From: AP-15 sp963796155 | GTDB taxonomy: Bacteria > Pseudomonadota > Alphaproteobacteria > ATCC43930 > CGMCC-115725 | NCBI GenBank assembly: GCA_963796155.1 | Contig: CAWCKT010000046.1 | Location: 1-64,000, forward strand | Length of the DNA stretch: 64,000 nt | Direction: 5' to 3' | Shown: positions 9,202 through 18,619 of the stretch, in pieces | Layout: each line of letters opens with the position of its first letter | Numbering within the stretch: position 1 is the first letter of the stretch | Position numbers and translations under genes: made by a program | The notes under the pieces: model-generated | Databases searched by the model: none | What the model saw: the letters and a program-made list of their open reading frames with translations, nothing else | Told to the model about the DNA's origin: nothing

Positions 9202-9353
9202 GGTGGTCAAGCGCTGATCGGGGTAGCGGCACCCCTACGGTCGCGGAACGGCATTGTCAAGCCGAGGGCCGGGCGCCGGCCCGGCGTAGTGAGGGGATTG
9301 CAACCATACGCGGCTCGACTAGTGTGCTGCCGCTTTCATGGAGACCGCGGCAG

Positions 9354-10691
9354 ATGCTCAGACTAATAGCGGCGATCGTCTTGAGTGCGTTGCTGGTGCC
9401 GGGCGCAGCCTCCGCCCAGGCGAAAAGCGGAAAAGGCGGCGGGTACGAGCAGCTGAGCCTGTTCGGCGAGGCGTTCGAGCGCATCCGTCGGGATGCGGTC
9501 GAGCCGGTCGCCGAAGCCAAGCTGATCGCGGCAGCAATCGCCAGCATGCTGTCCGGCCTCGATGCGCGTTCGGCCTATGTCAGCGAAGCGGCATTCAGGG
9601 CATCCCAGGCGCCGGCCAACGACGATACCGCTTCCCTCGGGCTGGTGATGACGATCGAAAACGGGCAGTTGAAAGTCATTTCCCCGCAGGACGGATCGCC
9701 GGCGGCGCGAGCCGGGATCACGCCCGGCGACGTCATCTTCGCGATCGACAAGGAGCCGGTTTACGATCTGCGCTTGGGTGAGGCTGAGCAGAAGCTGCGC
9801 GGCCTGGCGGGCAGCGAAGTCCAGCTGACCCTGCGGCGTAACGCGGAGAAGCCGATCGATCTGACCCTCAAGCGCGAGGCGTACAAGATCCCGAGCGTCG
9901 TTGGGCGCGTCGAGGAGGAGAACATCGGCTATCTCCGCATCGCCGGCTTCGACGCCGGGACCCAGGCGGCACTCGCCGGCGCGGTGCAGGATCTCCGCCA
10001 AAAGACCGGCAACAAGCTGATCGGTTTCATCCTCGATCTGCGGAACAACCCGGGCGGTTCCTTCGATGCCGCGGTCGCCGCGGCCGACGCCTTCATCGAC
10101 AAGGGCGACATCGTCGTGATCAAGGGCCGCAAACCCGCCAATGTCAGGCGGATCAGCGCGCCCCCCACCCCGGGCGATCTCGCGAAGGGTCTGCCGATCG
10201 TTGCGCTCGTCAACGGCGGCACGGCGCGGGAGGCCGAGCTCGTCGCCGGTGCGCTGCAGGACAATCGCCGCGCGGTGCTGCTCGGCACTCAGACCTTTGG
10301 CGAAAGCTCGATCGAGAGCTTGATCCCGCTCCCGGGTAGTGGGGCCATCCGGTTGACGACCGCCCGTTTCATGACGCCGACCGGCCGGCAAATCCAGGGC
10401 AAGGGTCTCGCTCCCGACCTCGTCGTGACGCCCCTCAAGCTCGAAAAGCTGGCGCAAGGCGACAAGCTCCGCGAGGCGGATCTGCGCGGCGCTCTGAAGA
10501 ACACCGATCCGGTCGCGCCGGGCAGCAAGGCGCCGGCCGACGCAGCCGCGAGCGCGGCTGTCACCTCTACCAAAGCGGAGGCTCCCTCCGTCGCGACCGG
10601 CGACATGGGCTCGGCGAGCGACGAGCAGTTGAGCCAGGCGATGGATGTGCTGCGCGGAGTAGCTTTGGTCAGCGGCCGCTCGGCTCCGTGA
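9354..10691 (+). CDS. Secreted S41-family PDZ protein lacking the catalytic residues
   Basis: Resembles C-terminal processing proteases of the CtpA/Prc type. It has a signal peptide (LRLIAAIVLSALLVPGAASAQA), a PDZ domain around residues 85-160 (SPAARAGITPGDVIFAIDKE) and an S41 fold. Active members have a serine in GSASASE, a lysine 25 residues later in FGKGSVQ, and a glutamine four further on. Here these positions are R292 (GGTAREAE), E317 (FGESSIE) and E321. The 25-residue spacing is preserved, so the alignment is secure. The protein should be inactive as a protease and may bind peptides or act as a scaffold. The ATG at 9354 has GGAGA ten bases upstream; a GTG at 9324 is a weaker start. Confidence 0.88.
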   Translation: MLRLIAAIVLSALLVPGAASAQAKSGKGGGYEQLSLFGEAFERIRRDAVEPVAEAKLIAAAIASMLSGLDARSAYVSEAAFRASQAPANDDTASLGLVMTIENGQLKVISPQDGSPAARAGITPGDVIFAIDKEPVYDLRLGEAEQKLRGLAGSEVQLTLRRNAEKPIDLTLKREAYKIPSVVGRVEEENIGYLRIAGFDAGTQAALAGAVQDLRQKTGNKLIGFILDLRNNPGGSFDAAVAAADAFIDKGDIVVIKGRKPANVRRISAPPTPGDLAKGLPIVALVNGGTAREAELVAGALQDNRRAVLLGTQTFGESSIESLIPLPGSGAIRLTTARFMTPTGRQIQGKGLAPDLVVTPLKLEKLAQGDKLREADLRGALKNTDPVAPGSKAPADAAASAAVTSTKAEAPSVATGDMGSASDEQLSQAMDVLRGVALVSGRSAP

Positions 10692-10845
10692 GCCGGCTAC
10701 CCGGGACTTACGCATTGAGCGCCCCGGCCGGGCGATGATGCCTCCAAGCGCGGCTACGCCGGCGCCATATAGCAGATTGACTTCCTCGCCCGTGAGCGAC
10801 CGGGATCAGGGATTGCGATGCTGCCGATCGGCGTAGGCTCAACAC

Positions 10846-11736
10846 GTGTTCGACGACTTCAAGCTGCCTGATGCCGGGGGACGAGTGAGGCCGAAGAGTC
10901 GGTCCAGACTGCGTACCCCCGCTCCGGTTACCGCAGAGGCCCCCTCGGTCAGAGTCGTCACTTACAACATTCATACCTGCGTCGGCGTTGACCGGCGCTA
11001 CGATCCGGGCCGCATCGGTGCCGTGTTGCGCGAGATCGCCGCAGACATCGCTTGCCTGCAGGAGGTAGACACCCGCCGAAGCATCGATCACTATTCGAAC
11101 CAGTGGGCTTACCTAGGCCAGGCCACGGGTTGCCAGGTCGTCACCGGTACCGGCATCCGCACTCATCGCGGGCAATTCGGCAACGCAATTCTGACCCGCT
11201 TTCCGGTGCTCGCGGCGCGCGCGATTGATCTTACCGTCGCCGGCTACGCGCCGCGCGGCGCGATCGATGCCGATATTCTGATCGGCGACCATGTGCTTCG
11301 CGTACTTGCCACCCATTTCGGTCTGCATGCCGCAGAACGCCGCCTGCAGGCGAACCGGCTGATGACCGCGCTCGGCGAGGCAGCGGCGTCAAACAGGCGC
11401 GAGGCCTTCGCGGTGCTTCTAATGGGTGATCTGAACGAATGGCGGGGCCGGAGCGGGGCGATCCGCTCGCTCGATCGCCGTCTTGGACCGAGCGCCGCTC
11501 CGCGCACCTTCCCATCCTGGATGCCGGTGCTGCCGCTCGACAGAATCTATGCCGACGGGCGTGCGGAGCTGCGCGACGTTTCTGTCTACCGATCGCCGCT
11601 CGCCCGCCTCGCTTCCGATCACCTGCCGCTTGTCGGTAGCCTGTGCTGGAGCGGGCGCGACCTGCGGCAGCGCGAGCGCCCCCAGGCTTCACGCCGCAGG
11701 ATGAAGCCAGCGGTCAACAAATTGGCGGATAACTGA
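10846..11736 (+). CDS. Endonuclease/exonuclease/phosphatase family protein
   Basis: Metal-dependent phosphoesterase fold of 296 residues. Family motifs appear in order: TYNIHTCVGVD, CLQEVDTR (metal-binding Glu), THFGLHAAER, GDLNEW and SDHLPLVG (catalytic Asp-His pair). Members hydrolyse nucleic acids, phosphoinositides or sphingomyelin, so the substrate cannot be named. The proposed start is the GTG at 10846. There is no clear signal peptide. An Arg-rich N-terminal segment (residues 14-24) precedes the domain. Confidence 0.85.
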   Translation: MFDDFKLPDAGGRVRPKSRSRLRTPAPVTAEAPSVRVVTYNIHTCVGVDRRYDPGRIGAVLREIAADIACLQEVDTRRSIDHYSNQWAYLGQATGCQVVTGTGIRTHRGQFGNAILTRFPVLAARAIDLTVAGYAPRGAIDADILIGDHVLRVLATHFGLHAAERRLQANRLMTALGEAAASNRREAFAVLLMGDLNEWRGRSGAIRSLDRRLGPSAAPRTFPSWMPVLPLDRIYADGRAELRDVSVYRSPLARLASDHLPLVGSLCWSGRDLRQRERPQASRRRMKPAVNKLADN

Positions 11737-11882
11737 CTAAGACCGAGGCGAGACCGTCGAGGTTTGGCCATTGGCACCGCTTCGTCCGCCATCACTTCGG
11801 AGTTTACTCTCGAATGCGGCATCCGCGGCGATGATCGGATCGGCCGCGTTGCATCGTCTGCAGCGCCGGTCTAATCAGAAGA

Positions 11883-12224
11883 ATGCCGCCACGGAGAAAT
11901 CCGCTCAATCTGAACGCGTTGCAGCTCAGGACGCTGACCCTGCTCCAGGAGCTCGCGCATCTTCCCGACTATTCGCGGCCCGGCGAGGAAGCGGGTAGCG
12001 TCGTCATCGCCAGCCTACCTATGCCGCACGGCGACCACTTCCATTTGGGCGAGGCCGTCGTCGCGTCGCGCGACGCGACCGGGCTTCGCAACCCTGCGGT
12101 ATGGGCTGCGTTGGAACGCAAGGGGCTGGTCCGTTGGTTATCGGATTACGCAGTCGTGACCCCGCTAGGGCTCGGCTACGACACCGGGTTGCGCCACGCA
12201 ATTCTACGGTTGGGCGGTCACTGA
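11883..12224 (+). CDS. Conserved hypothetical protein, 113 aa
   Basis: Small cytoplasmic protein with no named family that I can assign. It starts with a basic segment followed by LNLNALQLRTLTLLQELA, an amphipathic helix. The middle contains PHGDHFHLGEAVVASRDATGL, where the histidines could bind metal, and ALERKGLVRW and TPLGLGYDTGLR follow. The ending resembles small DNA-associated winged-helix proteins, but this is weak. It lies between an EEP-family gene and a convergent HAD hydrolase. Confidence 0.7.
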   Translation: MPPRRNPLNLNALQLRTLTLLQELAHLPDYSRPGEEAGSVVIASLPMPHGDHFHLGEAVVASRDATGLRNPAVWAALERKGLVRWLSDYAVVTPLGLGYDTGLRHAILRLGGH

Positions 12225-12236
12225 TACGCTCGACCG

Positions 12237-13109
12237 CTACCAACAAAAGCCGCGGATGACCCCGACGGGGTGATAAGGACCCTCGCGCAGCGCCACCGCG
12301 ATGCGATCGAGATTGGGCGGTTTTCCGCCGATCAGGCCGAATTCATCGGCATGAATGCCGCCGGCGACGAAGACGCTGTCGATGCCGGCCCCGGCGGCAC
12401 CGGCGATGTCGGTGCGCAAACTATCGCCGATGGCGAGGATGCGCGAGCGGTCGCCGATGCCGAGAAGGCCGAGGCAAGTATCGTAGACCGAGCGGAAGGG
12501 CTTGCCATGCCAGCGCACCCGCCCGCTGCGTTCCTCGTACCACTGCGCCAACGCGCCGGCGCAGAGAGCCAGGCGCCCGCCATGCATGACAACGAGGTCG
12601 GGATTGGCGCAAACCATCGGAAGGGCCCGCGCCAGCGCCCGCTGCAGCAGCGGCGCATAATCCTCGATGCGGTCGTCCCAGCCCGCGGGTCCGGTGTTGA
12701 GGATGAACTCCGCCTCCGCGGCGGTGTCGACGAATTCGAGCCCGAGCCCCTCGCGGATCCCGGTATCCCGCTCGGAGCCGATATGCAGACATCGCCGACC
12801 GAGCACCGCGTAGAACGGATCGTCGCGCAAGTAAAGTTGCTGCCACGTCTCTTCACCCGAGGACATTACGTGGTGGTAGAGCCCGGCCGGTACGCCGATC
12901 CGAGTGATGCGCTCGACCACGTCATCGGCTCGTCGTGGCGCGTTGGACAGCAGCACGATGCGCTTGCCTGCGTCGATCAGGGCGCGAAGGCATTCCAAAG
13001 CTCCCGGCAGCGGGGCGACACCGTCATGCACGACGCCCCAGAGATCGAGAATGAACCCGTCGTAGCGCGGCGCCAGCGAAGCCATACCGCGAATCGGCCG
13101 AATTTCCAT
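12237..13109 (-). CDS. HAD-superfamily hydrolase, subfamily IIA
   Basis: Phosphatase-like protein of 290 residues. Motif I is the variant FILDLWGVVHDG around D22, with tryptophan replacing the usual DxDGT spacing, as in the TIGR01459-type group of alphaproteobacteria. Motif II is IVLLSNAPR, the lysine lies in HGKPF, and motif III is AIGDSLRTDIAGA. The cap insertion between residues 80 and 190 fits subfamily IIA, which often acts on sugar or nucleotide phosphates. GGGGAGAGG precedes the ATG. It is convergent with the upstream small hypothetical gene. The substrate is unknown. Confidence 0.86.
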   Translation of the reverse strand: MEIRPIRGMASLAPRYDGFILDLWGVVHDGVAPLPGALECLRALIDAGKRIVLLSNAPRRADDVVERITRIGVPAGLYHHVMSSGEETWQQLYLRDDPFYAVLGRRCLHIGSERDTGIREGLGLEFVDTAAEAEFILNTGPAGWDDRIEDYAPLLQRALARALPMVCANPDLVVMHGGRLALCAGALAQWYEERSGRVRWHGKPFRSVYDTCLGLLGIGDRSRILAIGDSLRTDIAGAAGAGIDSVFVAGGIHADEFGLIGGKPPNLDRIAVALREGPYHPVGVIRGFCW

Positions 13110-13255
13110 GATGCCTCTCCCCGGCTGATAAGTTTACCGGGGGGCGGACCGGCAGGCCAGGGAATGGTCCCTCGTCCGGCCAGCCGATCCCTTGGCTTCG
13201 GCATTGCGTAACAGCGCACTTCTCTTATCCTCGCGAAAGGGGGTGACCGCATCTC

Positions 13256-14773
13256 ATGCCAGCGCGTTATTCCGGAATTCTCGCTGCGGCGTACCTGCTC
13301 ATCTGTCTTCTGATGCTGCAGGCCACTCGTGCCGAATCGGCATCGGACTGGCAAATTATCCATGTCTTGAACCGGCTCGCCTTCGGCCCGACGCTCGAAG
13401 ATTTCCGTCACGTCAAGTCGATCGGGGTCGACCGCTATATTGCCGAGCAGCTCGATCCCGACGCGATCCCCAAATCGTTCGAACTACAATGGCGCCTCGC
13501 CGCGCTGGATACCCTTCGGTTCAACGCGGTTCAGCTCCGGCAGCTCTATGAACCGCCGCGCGAGATCCGTGGCTTCAAGCCGTCTCCTGAACTCGTGAAG
13601 ATGCAACGTGAGCGTGCACGCATCATCGTCCGGCAAGCCGCCGAAGCGCGCATTCTGAGAGCCGTGTTGAGCCCGCGCCAGCTGCAGGAAGTCATGGTCG
13701 ATTTCTGGTTCAACCATTTCAATGTCTTCGCCGGGAAGGATTTGGATGATCTGTGGATCGGCGACTACGAGCAGCGGGCGATTCGGCCTTTCGCGCTGGG
13801 CCGCTTTCGCGATCTGCTCTTCGCCGTGACGAAGCACCCGGCGATGCTCGTCTATCTCGACAACACGCTGAGCACGGCCCCCGGAACCTCGGGCGCACGC
13901 GGCAATCGGGCCGGTCTAAACGAGAATTTCGCGCGCGAGGTGATGGAGTTGCACACGCTTGGCGCCGAGGGGGGCTATACCCAGGAAGACGTGATCACTT
14001 TGGCCCGCATCTTGACCGGATGGAGCATCAATCGACCGGACGCGCGCGAATTTCCCGAGGATGCCGCTGTCTTCGAGGGTATTCGCCATGACTTCAGCGC
14101 GAAGGTCTTTCTCGGTCATCCGCTGCGGGCGAGAGGCAAGGCCGAAGGCGAGGAGGCGCTCGACATTCTGGCAACGAGCCCGGCGACCGCCCGTCACATT
14201 GCCTTCGAGCTGGCGCAATATTTCGTCGCCGACGAGCCTCCGCCAGCCCTTGTCGAGCGGCTCGCCGCTCGGTTTTTGGCGACCGATGGATATATCCGGG
14301 AGGTGCTGAAGGCGCTTTTCGCCAGTCCCGAGTTCTGGGGAAGCTATGGGCGCAAGTACAAGACGCCCTACCACTTCGTCCTTTCGCTCGCACGCGCGGG
14401 CGGCGTTCCGCTGAATAACACCCGCCCACTGCTCGGCGCGATGAGTCAGCTCGGCATGCCGCTCTTCGGCTGCCTGACCCCGGACGGTTACAAGAACACC
14501 GAGGAGGCCTGGTTGAGCCCGGACGCGACGACCCGCAGGATCGGCCTTGCGACCGAGTTCGCTCGCGGCAACCTCGCCGTGACCAGCCTGCCGATCGAGC
14601 TTCTGCCCGGCCCCTTCTCGGATCGATCGCAACCGCACCCAGTCGACGCCGCACGTCTCGAAGAAATCTTCGGCTCGACCATGACCGGCGCGACGCGCGA
14701 AGTCGTCGCGGAAGCGCCCCCGCGGCTCCGCGCCGCACTGATCCTCGGCAGTCCCGATTTCATGCGACGTTAG
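13256..14773 (+). CDS. DUF1800 family exported protein
   Basis: 505 residues with an N-terminal signal or anchor segment (AAYLLICLLMLQATRAES). Diagnostic DUF1800 blocks follow: HVLNRLAFGPTLEDF, VMVDFWFNHFNVFAGK, MLVYLDNTLS, ENFAREVMELHTLGAEGGYTQ and LTGWSIN. The function of DUF1800 proteins is unresolved. They are usually encoded next to a DUF1501 partner, but here none is adjacent, and the next gene is on the other strand eight bases away. AAGGGGGTG precedes the ATG by nine bases. Confidence 0.9.
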   Translation: MPARYSGILAAAYLLICLLMLQATRAESASDWQIIHVLNRLAFGPTLEDFRHVKSIGVDRYIAEQLDPDAIPKSFELQWRLAALDTLRFNAVQLRQLYEPPREIRGFKPSPELVKMQRERARIIVRQAAEARILRAVLSPRQLQEVMVDFWFNHFNVFAGKDLDDLWIGDYEQRAIRPFALGRFRDLLFAVTKHPAMLVYLDNTLSTAPGTSGARGNRAGLNENFAREVMELHTLGAEGGYTQEDVITLARILTGWSINRPDAREFPEDAAVFEGIRHDFSAKVFLGHPLRARGKAEGEEALDILATSPATARHIAFELAQYFVADEPPPALVERLAARFLATDGYIREVLKALFASPEFWGSYGRKYKTPYHFVLSLARAGGVPLNNTRPLLGAMSQLGMPLFGCLTPDGYKNTEEAWLSPDATTRRIGLATEFARGNLAVTSLPIELLPGPFSDRSQPHPVDAARLEEIFGSTMTGATREVVAEAPPRLRAALILGSPDFMRR

Positions 14774-14780
14774 CGGTCGG

Positions 14781-15644
14781 TTAGGCGCGGCCGGAGGCCT
14801 TGCGACCGATTTCCAGTGCAGCGAAGGAATAGGTTGGGCCCGGCATCAAATAGCGGAACCCTTTGTCCACCAGTGACTCGACGTTCTTGCTGTCGACGTG
14901 CGGGTGACCGCAAGCAATGTTGTATTGTTTGCAGATAGACAAGATCTCGTCGATCGCCGAAGCTACAGTCGGGTGGTCGTATTGCCGGGGGTAACCCAGA
15001 TCTTGCGACAGGTCACCCTCCCCGATGATCACGACGCCGATCCCAGGGACCTGTTCGAGCATGCGAGGCAGATTCTCGATCGCGCGCACCTCCTCGCACA
15101 TGATCGCGACCAAGACCTCGCCCTGCGGATTGAGCGGCCAAACATCGGCCCGCTCATAATATTCCTGCTGGGTCAGCCCCCAATAGCGCGCGGCCGCGGC
15201 CGGTGCGTCGCCGCGCTGACCTGCGGGCTCGAAATACGCGGCGGACCGCGGGCGCGGGTAACGACAAGCGGCAACAGCGTTGCGCGCCTCTTCGACCGTG
15301 CTGACATGGGGCCAAACGATCCCATAGACGCCCTGATCGAGCACCTGCTTGGCGACCCATTGGCTGGTTTCTCCGCCATTGGGCGGAATGCGCACGAAGG
15401 GCGTCACCGCCGGCGCCAAGCTGCCGGCGCGCAATATCTGCCGGCGGTCCAGCATGTATTGCAGACAGTCGCGCAACGCGCGAATGTCGTAGGGCCGGTG
15501 CTCCATTTCGAATACTACCCCGTCATAGGGTGCCGCGTTGATCGCCTGGGCCGCCCCGATTTCTGCACCCGAAAAGGTGACGAAAGTGGGCTTGCCTTGC
15601 TCCAGGGCCCGGATTACGCCGTTCAATCGGGGAGTTTCGGCCAC
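14781..15644 (-). CDS. HpcH/HpaI aldolase/citrate lyase family protein
   Basis: Class II pyruvate-type aldolase of about 287 residues. Visible signatures are VVFEMEHRPYDI (metal-binding acidic residue), VWPHVSTVEEARNAV, VAIMCEEVRAIENL and VVIIGEGDLSQDLGYP. The open frame reaches a TTG at 15668, but the GTG at 15644 is preceded by a perfect AAGGAGG with a six-base spacer, so the start is moved there. It lies last in a reverse-strand group with heptose epimerase and the Wza-like gene, 88 bases downstream of the epimerase. A role in making or breaking a keto-deoxy sugar acid is plausible but unproven. Confidence 0.85.
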   Translation of the reverse strand: MAETPRLNGVIRALEQGKPTFVTFSGAEIGAAQAINAAPYDGVVFEMEHRPYDIRALRDCLQYMLDRRQILRAGSLAPAVTPFVRIPPNGGETSQWVAKQVLDQGVYGIVWPHVSTVEEARNAVAACRYPRPRSAAYFEPAGQRGDAPAAAARYWGLTQQEYYERADVWPLNPQGEVLVAIMCEEVRAIENLPRMLEQVPGIGVVIIGEGDLSQDLGYPRQYDHPTVASAIDEILSICKQYNIACGHPHVDSKNVESLVDKGFRYLMPGPTYSFAALEIGRKASGRA

Positions 15645-15732
15645 TATTTGCCTCCTTTCGCGAAGCAACCCTATCGTACGAATTCGCTCGCAGCACCGTC
15701 AACCTCGGGATCGCTGCGACCTGCCACCCCTT

Positions 15733-16728
15733 TTACGATGAGCGGCCGAGATAATCGCTTACGCCATCCTCCAGCGAGTAAAACGGGGCGTCGAAGCCGG
15801 CGGCGCGTAGTTTCTTGATGTCGGCTCGAGTGAAATATTGATATTGCCCACGTAGCTCTTCTGGCGTGTCGACAAATCGGATATTCGGAGCGCATCCGAC
15901 GACCGCGCACACTGCGCCGACCAGGTCGAGGAACGAGCGTGCCGTGCCGGTTCCGACATTGAACAAGCCGCTCGTCGTCGGGCTTTGCAGCAACCAGTTG
16001 ACAACAGCCACACAATCTTTGACGTAGATGAAATCGCGCAGCTGGCCCCCATCGCCGTAGCGCGGATCGTGCGACTTGAAGAGCGTAACAGCCCCGCCCG
16101 CTTTGACGACCGGGTGGATCTTGCTGACCAGCGACTGCATCACGCCCTTGTGGTCCTCGTTCGGACCGTAAACGTTGAAAAACTTGAGCCCGGCCCACTG
16201 CGGCGGTGTCGGTTGGCCACGAACGACATCGTCCACCACACGGCGATCAACGACGTGCTTGCTCCAACCGTAGGCGTTCAGGGGTCGCAATGCCGCGAGA
16301 GCAGCGGGGCTCTGCTCATCGCTGAAGCCGGCACTACCATCGCCGTAGGTAGCGGCGGACGACGCATAAATCAGCCGTGTGCCGTTTGCCGCACACCACT
16401 GCCAGAGGTCGAGGCTAAGACGGATGTTGGCTGCAACGAACCTGTCGACGTCGTTTTCCGTCGTCGAGGAGATCGCTCCCATGTGCACGATCATCCCCAC
16501 CTTATCGCGGTGGCGAGCGAGCCATTCGAACAAGACATCCGGACGAACGATGTCATGAAGCCGAGCTGCGGCGAGGTTGCGCCATTTCTCGCCGGTCCGG
16601 AAAAGATCGCAGACAACAACGCGTTCCCCGGCCTTTGCCAGCTCGAGCACGATGTTCGACCCAATGAATCCGGCGCCACCGGTCACCACGACCAGATCAT
16701 TGCCGAGAAAATTTTGACCTTCCGGCAT
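15733..16728 (-). CDS. hldD: ADP-L-glycero-D-manno-heptose 6-epimerase
   Basis: NADP-dependent short-chain epimerase that converts the D-glycero to the L-glycero form of ADP-heptose for the LPS inner core. Motifs present are the Rossmann VVTGGAGFIGSN, IVHMGAISSTTE, the catalytic YGWSK, FFNVYGPNEDHKG (typical of this epimerase) and RDFIYVKD. From the ATG at 16728 it has 331 residues, the expected length; the frame also extends to a TTG at 16764. It follows the Wza-like export gene closely, which places it in an envelope-polysaccharide operon. Confidence 0.9.
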   Translation of the reverse strand: MPEGQNFLGNDLVVVTGGAGFIGSNIVLELAKAGERVVVCDLFRTGEKWRNLAAARLHDIVRPDVLFEWLARHRDKVGMIVHMGAISSTTENDVDRFVAANIRLSLDLWQWCAANGTRLIYASSAATYGDGSAGFSDEQSPAALAALRPLNAYGWSKHVVDRRVVDDVVRGQPTPPQWAGLKFFNVYGPNEDHKGVMQSLVSKIHPVVKAGGAVTLFKSHDPRYGDGGQLRDFIYVKDCVAVVNWLLQSPTTSGLFNVGTGTARSFLDLVGAVCAVVGCAPNIRFVDTPEELRGQYQYFTRADIKKLRAAGFDAPFYSLEDGVSDYLGRSS

Positions 16729-16773
16729 CTGACATTCGCTCGATGACAAAATGTGCGTCGGCAACCGTGCCCG

Positions 16774-17941
16774 TCACGGCGACGAGTTTACCGAACCCTT
16801 CACGACAATGCCGGTAATCACCGGCCCGGTGATCGTGTTCAACAAGGTAAAGAACTTTTGCAGCTCGTTCAGCCTGGCGTTGGCGACGTAGATAACGTCT
16901 TTGTCTTCGACGGGAAAGCGCTGGGCGAAAAAGTAGGAATTGGCGTCGCTGAGATCGAGCCGGTAGACGACCGGCGACGTTCCGCCCGGACCAGTGGCCA
17001 AAGGGGGGGCCTTGAGGGCGCCGACGACAGCGGGCGGCTCGAACCGAAACAGAAAGACGCCCGCCGGATCTGCGCGCAGGTCTTGCAACCCCCCGGCCTT
17101 CGCCAGTGCTTCGGCCAACGTCACCTTCTCGGCGCCGAAGGTCACCTGCATGTTCTGTCCTGTAGCCCCGAATACCGAGAAAGTCTGCGGGACGCGAACC
17201 AGCGTTAAAACATCCCCAGGCCACGCGTAAATGTTCTCGGCCGGGTCCGACACCAGTTGCTCCATCGGAATCGTCGCCGTGACGCCGTGGCGCGAAAGCC
17301 TCACGAAGGTCTCATAGACGGGAGATTTCGCTCCGCCGGCAAGCGCGATCACGTCGAGGAGGCGATCGCCGTTGACCGAAAGCGGCACTCTGGCACCGCT
17401 CACGACCTCGCCCGACACCGTCGCCGAGTTGGTGATGCTCTTGGTGATAGTGACAAGCGCCTGGGGCTCAATCGCTTTTTCGGCAAGACGCTGCTCGATC
17501 GTGTGCTGAACTTCGAGGGGCGAGTGTCCGGCGACCGGAATGCGGTCCGCGAAAGGCACGGTAATCGCGCCGTCGCGGGCGACTATTTGCTCGGGGATGG
17601 TGACGCTTCGCGAACCAGGGGAAGCGCCAGCGGTCAATCCCGAACCGAAAAGCCCTCCCCCAGCGGCTTCCCAGATCGTCACCGTGATCGTGTCGCCGAT
17701 CCCGATCTTCGGATCGGGCGGCTTGCCATATTGCTGAAACCGGCTTCGGAAGCTCTCGGCAGGCTGCGCCAAGAGCGTCGAGACGACATTGTTATTAACG
17801 TCAACAACATCAAAACGTGCTTGGTCGTCCTTGACCGACTGGTCCACGACTTGGCCGGTCAGTCGGCCCTGCGGTCGGCAGTGTCGAGCATCCGCCGAGC
17901 GCAGCACCGGTCAGGCAAGCGAGAATGACGGCGAATTTCAT
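16774..17941 (-). pseudogene. Polysaccharide export lipoprotein, Wza-like, 5' frameshift
   Basis: Outer-membrane capsule or exopolysaccharide exporter of the Wza family. The body reads as poly-export plus SLBB-type domains (GIGDTITVTIWEAAGG, VPFADRIPVAGHSPLEV, GDRLLDVIALAGGA, EKVTLAEALAKAGGLQD). That frame opens only at 17907 and has no signal peptide. The other frame, from the ATG at 17941, gives a clean lipoprotein signal (MKFAVILACLTGAALGGC, lipidated Cys18) followed by STLPTAGPT and then runs off-family to a stop at 17810. Joining the two needs one base skipped between about 17853 and 17880. It is either an assembly error or a real frameshift. Confidence 0.8.
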
Positions 17942-18157
17942 CGACGCGGGACGGTTTCTAGGCTGGGGTAAATCGTCTACCAGACCGGGCGGATAGACAA
18001 GAGATCGCCGGACGCGCTGCCCACCCGCAAACCGCGCCGTCTCACTGGTCACTCTTGGACCAAAAGTATCCCGCAGGTTCTTCAGCCGACGCCGCGCGCT
18101 CGGCCGGCCGGCACATCGACGCGCCGCCTCGCACCTGGTCCCGGTTGCCGATCCCGC

Positions 18158-18619
18158 CTAAACGACCTGCAGCTGCGTCGCGATCAGGCGCGAAGCATAG
18201 ACACCCATCCACCCGGCCGGATCGAGCCAACCCTTTTCGTCGCGTGGCGGGTGAATTGCTCGGATATGAGCATCGGTTATCTCCGAGAGGTCGCCGATGG
18301 GGCGTGGCGGGTCGAACTCGGTCGACCAGAAGAAACGGGCGGCGCCGCCCACCTCATGCTTGGCGACCAGGCAGTTCGGGGCGCCGCCCGCCCGATTGTA
18401 CAGCCCGACTGCCGAATAGTTTTCCTGATGGTTCACCATCATCACGCCCTCCGTCCCCGGAAAGGCATATTTCATCGCGGAGAACCAGCGGCACAGCGCG
18501 GCGAGCTCCTGCTCAGTAAATTCGTACTTGGTCGGCGTCGGGTCCGACGCCGGGTCCGACAACGGCGGGACGCCGCGCACCGTCAGTGGAAAAGGCACAA
18601 TATTGGTCTGCTCGGACAC
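18158..18619 (-). CDS. Conserved hypothetical protein, about 153 aa
   Basis: A soluble protein I cannot assign to a named family. From the GTG at 18619 it begins VSEQTNIVPFPLTVRGVPP. The core contains FTEQELAALCRWFSAMKYAFPG and a Trp/Asp-rich C-terminal part with EKGWLDPAGWMGVYASRL. Upstream frame extensions to 18784 are Arg/Ser-rich and not credible. It lies 216 bases upstream of the Wza-like gene on the same strand, so it may or may not share its transcript. Confidence 0.65.
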   Translation of the reverse strand: MSEQTNIVPFPLTVRGVPPLSDPASDPTPTKYEFTEQELAALCRWFSAMKYAFPGTEGVMMVNHQENYSAVGLYNRAGGAPNCLVAKHEVGGAARFFWSTEFDPPRPIGDLSEITDAHIRAIHPPRDEKGWLDPAGWMGVYASRLIATQLQVV

